A DNA stretch of 64,000 bases from Thermothelomyces thermophilus ATCC 42464. Lineage: Eukaryota > Ascomycota > Sordariomycetes > Sordariales > Chaetomiaceae. Location of the stretch: contig NC_016472.1 in assembly GCF_000226095.1 (NCBI RefSeq), forward strand, positions 4,464,001 to 4,528,000, given 5' to 3'. Position numbers and translations under genes: made by a program. The notes beneath the pieces were generated by a model, which saw only the letters and a program-made list of their open reading frames with translations, made no database searches and was not told the origin of the DNA. The stretch's first letter is position 1; the number at the start of each line of letters is the position of its first letter. This document shows positions 57,687 to 64,000 of this stretch, in pieces.

Positions 57687-59607
57687 ATATTATTATTATT
57701 AGTCCTACGCCGTTATACTAATAAGCATGCCAGAGCCTCTCTAGTTATATATAAAGGAAACTGTACCTAATAGGCCAGATAAAAACCTCTGTCCCTCCTT
57801 TAATGCCTGATCTAGAATACTAATATACCACAAAGAAAAGGAGAAGTAGCTAGAATAGCCCTAAAGAGGCCTTCCTTCCCGGTCTAGCCTTCTTATAAGG
57901 CGGTATTCTAGGAGCCTCCCTAGGTCTATTAGCCACTATAGAACCCTCCTTGCCAAACGATAGTTATAGGCCCCTATACCCTGTAAAACGAGGTCTAGGT
58001 CCCTTTATAACCGTATTTCCTAGGATTCCTATGTTCGGCTTCTTGGTAGGTTTAGGCACTAAACAACTAGGTGCTTGACAGTCTCCCTCCCCTGGCTATA
58101 GGTATAGTAAGGGGTACTAACTACTAGGACTTAAACCCTAAATAGGAAGTTACAGAGGCTAATAGCCCCTATATAGGCCTATACTAGTAGGGAGCTCTAG
58201 GCCTTTGTTAGGCCCTGGTACCTTTATAGGCCTTCCCCTGTAAAAACTAGGTAGGGGGGGTCCTTGTCTGATATATACTATATCCTCCTACCGGCTTAGT
58301 CAGCCCTCTAGCGGTTGCTCTAGCTAGCTACTACGGCTAGTTCCGTAGCCTATAGCCTTCTTTATAAGGTCTAAAGAGGGGGTCAACCCCCCCTATAGCC
58401 TTCCTAAACCTACTATTAGACTATTAACCTCATTACCTTAAAGGCTATAGGCCTTAGCTCTTAGCCCCTTACCCTAGCCCTTCTCTTCTAGAATCTCTAG
58501 TTTAGCCTATTATAAGCCTACTAGATAAGAGCCCTTATAGGGACCTAGGGGGCCCCTAGGCCTGCCCTAGTCTATAGGAGTAGCTAGTCGAGTTTAGCTT
58601 CGAAGTCAGCTAGCCTCTTATTAAGATAGAGGTCGAGGGGCAGTACCTAAGCTTCTATTTTAAGGCACTAGATAGGGGTAGCCTTATAGGCCTTAGTAAC
58701 TACTTGAAGGGCCCTATATTAGGCCTTTAATAGTTCCTTAGTAGGGCCTTCTGGCTTGCCCCCTAGCTTAGTAGGCTTATAGAAGTTCGAGGCCCTATAA
58801 GCTAGGGCACTACGGATATACTTGGTATAGACCTTGTAGGCCTATAGGAGGCTAGGGCCCTAGGTCTTTATAGTAAGCCTAGTTAAGGTAAACTCCTAGG
58901 TTTCTAGCTTCTTAGCTACCTTTATATAGTAAGAGCCCTATTATAGCTTCTAGTCTAGCTAGACCCTAAAAAATCTAGCTAACTGTAATAAGGCTATGGT
59001 AGTAGTACCCCCTCTAGGCTATAGGAGCTCTAGTGGTCGTGACTACTATTTCTAGCCCTTGTTAAGGTAGATAAGCTCGCACTTTTCCAGGGCAAAAGCC
59101 ATACCCTAGGTCCTTACCTACTAAAGGTAAGCCTTCTAGGCCCTCTATAGCTAACCGTTATAGGCCTCTTTGGCCCTCCCAAAGGCTAGGAATTTAATAT
59201 TATTAGTAAAGCCTATTAAATTAATTATAAGGCTGGCCTAGTAAATAGCCTAATAGAGGGAGGCTATATAGAGGATAAATAGTATAAGGGAAAGGGGTAA
59301 CCTTTATAGGACTCTAGCCTTTACTACTATATTCTCTATTTCCTAGTTATTAAAGTAAAGGATAGCTACCCTATCCTATAGCTACTCCCTAACTTAGACT
59401 ACTACCTACTTTAGGAAGCCCTAGCTCTATAAAGTAGCTAGTAGCTAGGTATAGTTAATAGTATCGAAAGCCCTTAAGATATCAAGCTATAGGAGGGACG
59501 TAGCTACCTTATACCTCTAAGCCTCCTAAACTTAAGCTATAATAAGCCAGATAGCTAGTTTAGTAGACCTATATTTCTAGTTACCTATCTATTCGGCTAG
59601 GAAGAGC
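57687..59607 (-). mobile_element. LINE copy 8 (3' part), interrupted by chromovirus 3
   Basis: A minus-strand LINE from the (TTA)n tail at 57,687-57,700 through the RT domain, colinear with copy 2, broken at 59,607 by an LTR. The remainder presumably lies beyond the window. Confidence 0.85.
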
Positions 59608-60024
59608 TATCACGGAAATATATATACAGATACCGCCTAAGCCACCGGCACAAACGGGCCAATCAAGTCAAAGGAACGAAAGGACTAATTACAACATAGG
59701 AAGCATAGTAATCACTACGCTTACCAGTGATTAGGGTGATCACCACCATACGATCACTCACGATCACCGTGATTAAGAATGATTACTAGGATTATATATA
59801 TATATAGATAGTCACTCGTTAGGTAGACTCTAAGAGTTTACCAGTAGTAACAATTACAATCACAGTACTTATACCAAGCGTTGCTAATTACTATAAGAGA
59901 CAACTCTAATGTTATTATAAACCCTTTAGCTTTACCGAATCCCTTAGACGACCTGCCCGCTTGTCCTGCTCAATCTACCTTCGTCTAAACCCTTTTAAGA
60001 GAAGTCTGAGTTAGGTTTATTATA
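59608..60024 (+). repeat. 5' LTR of chromovirus 3
   Basis: 417 bp, matching the 419-bp LTRs of chromovirus 2 in inverse orientation (ACCGGCACAAACGGGCCAAT near 59,642). Both termini are RIP-mutated (TG to TA at the start, CA to TA at the end). Confidence 0.9.
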
Positions 60025-63000
60025 TATTATTACTACTCCCTTTGTTCTATTATAGTTTAGAATAGAGGTAACTTTGACCTCGATATCGATATAGCTACTA
60101 ACGTTATAGCCGAATAGCTGCTTACCTAGCTTGGTTAACTCTATTAGCGAATCTAGGAGTTAGACTAGAGAGATAAGGCTGCTTAAGCTCGAATTAAGGA
60201 ACTCGAGAATGGCGAAAAGCACTTATAGAAACTAGTTAATAAGGCCTATACTAAAATTAAGGTACTCGAAGGCGCTAAAGCGAGCTATATTAAGATCGAA
60301 CTACCTAGTAAATATAGAGGAACTAAGGAGGATCTTGTAAGATTCTTGATAAACCTCTAATCCTACTTCTGGCTTAATAACGACAAGTTTCTAGACGATA
60401 AAGCCAAAGTTCTCTACGTAGCTACGAGACTAGAGGGTAAGGCACTTAGATAGTTCGAGCCTATATGGAATGACTATCTTACTAAGGAAGACGAAGACGA
60501 CCGAGACGCGTTTATATAAGTAGTTTTTCGATCTTATAACTGTTTCGAAGAAGAGCTTTAGAAGGTTTTTAGCGATAAAGATAAGAAGATTTATATATAA
60601 GAAAGACTTGCTAATCTCTAATAGACTAAGTTAGTAGCCTCTTATATTATATAGTGTAGATAGGACATACTTAAGTCTTAGCTTAATAATAAGGTATTAA
60701 TATAATTATTCTATAATGGCTTAAAGGAAAAAGTTAAAGATAAGCTATATAAGTACGATTAGCCTAAGACCCTAGATAAATATATTATATAGGCTATTAG
60801 AATCGATGATCGACTCTATATATAGGAGTAGTAGAAACGAGGTTAAATAAATAGAACTATAGTTAAGGCTAATGATAAGAAAAAGCAAGTATACGTTAGT
60901 ACCTTATATAGGACGTACCCTAGAGCTATAGATATAGATATAACGTAGAAGCAGGACTAGAAGAAGACGACTAAAGATAAGTCTAATATTACCTACTATA
61001 ACTATAGAAAGAAAGGGCACTATAAGTAAGAATATCAAAGCCTAAAGAAAGAGTAGAAGATAGTCCCTAGAAAGGAAATTACGGCTATTGACGAAACTAC
61101 TAAGGACGTTATCAAAGTAGCAGCTATAGGTTACAAAGATAAGGGTAGTAATATAGATAGTCTTAGATACAATGGTAACGGTAAAGATAAATAAGCACCG
61201 TACTCCGAACTGGTCACTATAGACCTAGAGATAGGTCTTGCTAAATGGGATATAGCAGGAGAATACGTACTGCTAATTTCGATTCTCCTAGCCTTAAGGT
61301 AGTAAGGTTTCATAGTTATATAGAGGCAGGATAGATCGTAGACAATCGATACCTAAGGAATCGAAAGACCCGGACCTAATGTTCTATTCCTCTAGGAACG
61401 AATCGAATAGTACTATAATGAAGTTTTCTGACTTAACACGGAACTACGCGAATAGGATAGACGCTTGACTCGACTTGCCTAGTAGAGTAATAAGATAAGG
61501 GATGAGACAAGGGAACTTTAACGTATCGTAAAAACCATTAAAGGAAAATAGCCTATAATATATAATAGGCCTAATAGCTATGCCGAGTATCTTAGTGACT
61601 AGTAACTTAGTAACGATATATAGAACCTAGAATATTAGTTTATATATACGAACCGTAGGAAAGACAAGCATATATAGGAAAGCTACTAGAAGAAATACTC
61701 CTACTATAGTATTAGGGTACCTATGGTCTATATATAATAGGAAGGATTTGGGGAAGAATTCTAATATCTCCTAGGTAACGCTATATAACTATATCTTCAA
61801 TATAAGGCATATACGTAAGTACCCTAGTTCTAGTATATAGTATACGAATGCCGATACCACTTCTACGACAAATTCGAAAATAATCACTAGCCAACCTAAT
61901 AAGGAAATAAGGACAGAAGCTTATACCCTATAGAATAGGTCTACAATATAGGAAATAGAGTAGCCAAATTACTCTAGAAGATTAAAGCCTATAATCTAGA
62001 AGGCATTATAATAGTTCTAAGACAAGCCTAGCCTAGGTACTATAGAATAGAACGAGACATATAGGACTTATACTAGAGTAACAATTACCTTTATTATACA
62101 GATGAAAAGAAATCGCGAATTCGGGAGCTCTAGATGAAGCTATAGTATATATGACAAAAAGTAGAATAGACTTAATAGTAGAAAGCTATAAGTACTTAAT
62201 AGCTTATAGAAATAAGTATAATCGATAAAGCCGCTATTAGCTAAATAACTAAAGAGGTTAGTACTAACCTAGGAAACGGGTTAGGGCCCTTCAAGGGGCC
62301 TAGAAACTATTAACGCCCATATAGTAGCGAGTAGTAGCGTAGTATAGGAGGAACTAGCGTAAGAGACTACTATATCGAGACCTCCCGGCAGAAATATAGG
62401 AAATCGCTATAATCTTTGGACGACGGTGGCAAGACAAGCGACTATAGATAATAGCACAATAGAAATAATACGAAATGCTTGTACTAGTAGATAGTAGAGT
62501 AGAGATAAACCTGATTTCACTAACGCTTGTAAATTAGCTATAGATACCCTAGAGAATGAAGTGGAAGTATAGCATAGTCAAAGGGCCATTTCTAACGTAA
62601 TAGGTATATAAGGAGACTAAACTAATCGATATCACTATAGTAAAGAAGACTATAGTAGTCGTATTTAGCATTATAGATATAGGTAATAATAAAGATATAA
62701 TATTAGGGTTACTATAATATAAAGATTATAACCTAGACATTAGTTAGAAGAATAATAGCTACCTACGACCCTAAATAGAGTTATATTCGACTAGCAAGAT
62801 AAGGAGTATATAAGAATCACGAGTAGACGATGCTTAAGGGAAGGCATATCCTATAGATCTACCGTAAGAGATAGATAATAGTAGGCAGACTACTACAGAC
62901 TTTAGAAGAGGCAGTATAACGATATCAATATCACGATAGGAGGAACAAGCTAAGTCGCTAATAGCTATTCTCTCCGTTAACGAATACAGAGCATTGCAAT

Positions 63001-64000
63001 TAGAGCAGTAGGTTAAGACAGGAGAAATCGCTAGCATCGCTATAGACGGAACCAAGTTCGTATATTATTAGAAAACCGAGAGACGAGATAAGACTAGGGA
63101 AGTACTAAAAGAATATAAAGGACACCTAGCATTCGAACTAAAGCATCTAGAAGGATTATTAGAATATAGCCTATAGGATTATGAGATTAAGCTTAAGGAA
63201 GGAGCACGACTAAAGTTCTTTAAGATTTACTATATAAGCTAGATATAGAACGAAGAACTTAAGCGATATTTAGAGGAGAACCTTCGAAGAGGATATATCT
63301 ACCTATTGATATTACTAGCAGGCTATCTAATCCTATTTATACCTAAGAAAGACGGAAAGCTATAGTTATATATTAACTATTAGTAACTTAACAAATAGAC
63401 CGTGAAAAACTAATACCTATTACTACTAATCTTACGGCTCCGAGATTAGTTAGCAAGAGCCTAATATTTTATACATCTTAACTTACTATCGGCCTATAAT
63501 TATATACGGATTAAAGAAGATAACGAGTAGAAAACGGCCTTTAGGATACTCTATAGCTACTACAAGTACCTTATCATACCATTCAGACTTACAAACACGC
63601 TAGTAACGTTCTAAGCCCTGATTAATCAAGCTATCTAACCCTTTCTCGACAAATTTACAATATATTATCTCGATAATATGCTTATCTTCTCTAAGGCAAT
63701 AGACAAACACTAGAAGTACGTAAAAGTAGTACTAGACGCGCTATATATATATAAACTATTAGTTAATAAGGAAAAGAGCGAATTCTATATTAGGAAAATA
63801 GTGTTTTTAGAATACAAGATATCCCTAGGACAAATTCGGATAGAACCTTTAAAGGTTAAAGTTATTAAGAATTAGCTATGACCGACGTTAGTTACGGAAA
63901 TATAAAGCTTTATCGGATTTATAAACTTCTACCAAATGTTTATTAGGAACTTTAGAGCGATCATACGACCTTTATACAAACTTATTAAGAAGAATGCTAA
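59608..64000 (+). mobile_element. Ty3/gypsy chromovirus 3, cut by the window edge
   Basis: 5' LTR at 59,608-60,024 (417 bp; starts TATCACGG, where TGTCACGG is expected), then Gag from about 60,050 (core near 60,290-60,800, CCHC-like region near 60,985-61,035), protease near 62,490-62,700 and RT with YYLDNMLIFS near 63,661-63,690 (from YLDD). The window ends in the RT/RNase H link. Its LTR resembles chromovirus 2, including GATC motifs. It is inserted in LINE copy 8. Every frame carries RIP stops. Confidence 0.93.

Larger units (their letters stand above)
8780..64000. repeat. RIP-mutated, gene-free transposon block
   Basis: From just after the synthetase stop to the right edge, composition changes abruptly. 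TA dinucleotides (CTATAG, CCTATAGG and the like) dominate and CA/TG are scarce; for example 9781-9840 contains none, whereas CG steps remain. Stop codons appear where CAG, CAA or TGG would be expected, in every transposon coding frame. This is the pattern of CpA-targeted repeat-induced point mutation in Pezizomycotina. No intact host gene, tRNA or rRNA was found. The individual elements are listed separately. Confidence 0.95.

Noticed and set aside
8780-64000. AT-rich block read as horizontally acquired DNA
   Set aside because: Its composition is fully explained by RIP of fungal transposons: CpA-specific loss and recognisable Tad1, gypsy and Tc1 remnants.

Overview
The window looks like part of a filamentous ascomycete (Pezizomycotina) genome. 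The evidence is the short 54-80 nt introns with GT..AG ends and CTGAC/CTAAC-like branch sites, the fungal gene families, and a huge block of transposons scarred by repeat-induced point mutation (RIP). It falls into two compartments.

Compartment 1 (1 to about 8,780) is GC-balanced single-copy DNA with four intact genes: a PaaI/THEM4-type hotdog thioesterase with a mitochondrial-style N-terminus (minus, 834-1819, 2 exons); an unnamed 111-residue gene (plus, 2691-3085, 2 exons); a MAK21/NOC1 60S ribosome-assembly factor (minus, 3217-6397, 3 exons, 1019 aa); and a bacterial-type, mitochondrial prolyl-tRNA synthetase (plus, 6904-8779, 3 exons, 577 aa). The last two are divergently transcribed from a 506-bp intergenic region. 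Positions 1-833 hold nothing I can assign.

Compartment 2 (about 8,780-64,000) has no intact gene. Almost every CpA/TpG has become TpA while CpG survives, which is the signature of CpA-directed RIP. It is a nested transposon graveyard: (i) a Tad1-like LINE with a (TAA)n tail, about 5.2 kb full length, present as at least eight copies or pieces; (ii) three related Ty3/gypsy chromoviruses, two complete (22,826-30,419 plus; 31,221-38,712 minus) and one running off the right edge (from 59,608), all inserted into LINE copies; (iii) three Tc1/mariner-type elements with TA target duplications; (iv) Fot1/pogo-like remnants, a fold-back element, a further gypsy RT remnant and an unclassified direct repeat pair.

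The most interesting item is a second gene on the opposite strand of both complete chromoviruses, between pol and the 3' LTR. Its first exon has the exact spacing of a Zn(II)2Cys6 (Gal4-type) cluster, C-x2-C-x6-C-x8-C-x2-C-x6-C, in both elements. Each lost Cys is a Tyr codon explained by one RIP transition. A start at the same distance, a splice donor at the same codon and a shared C-terminal motif are also conserved, and its 3' end overlaps the pol chromodomain coding region tail to tail.
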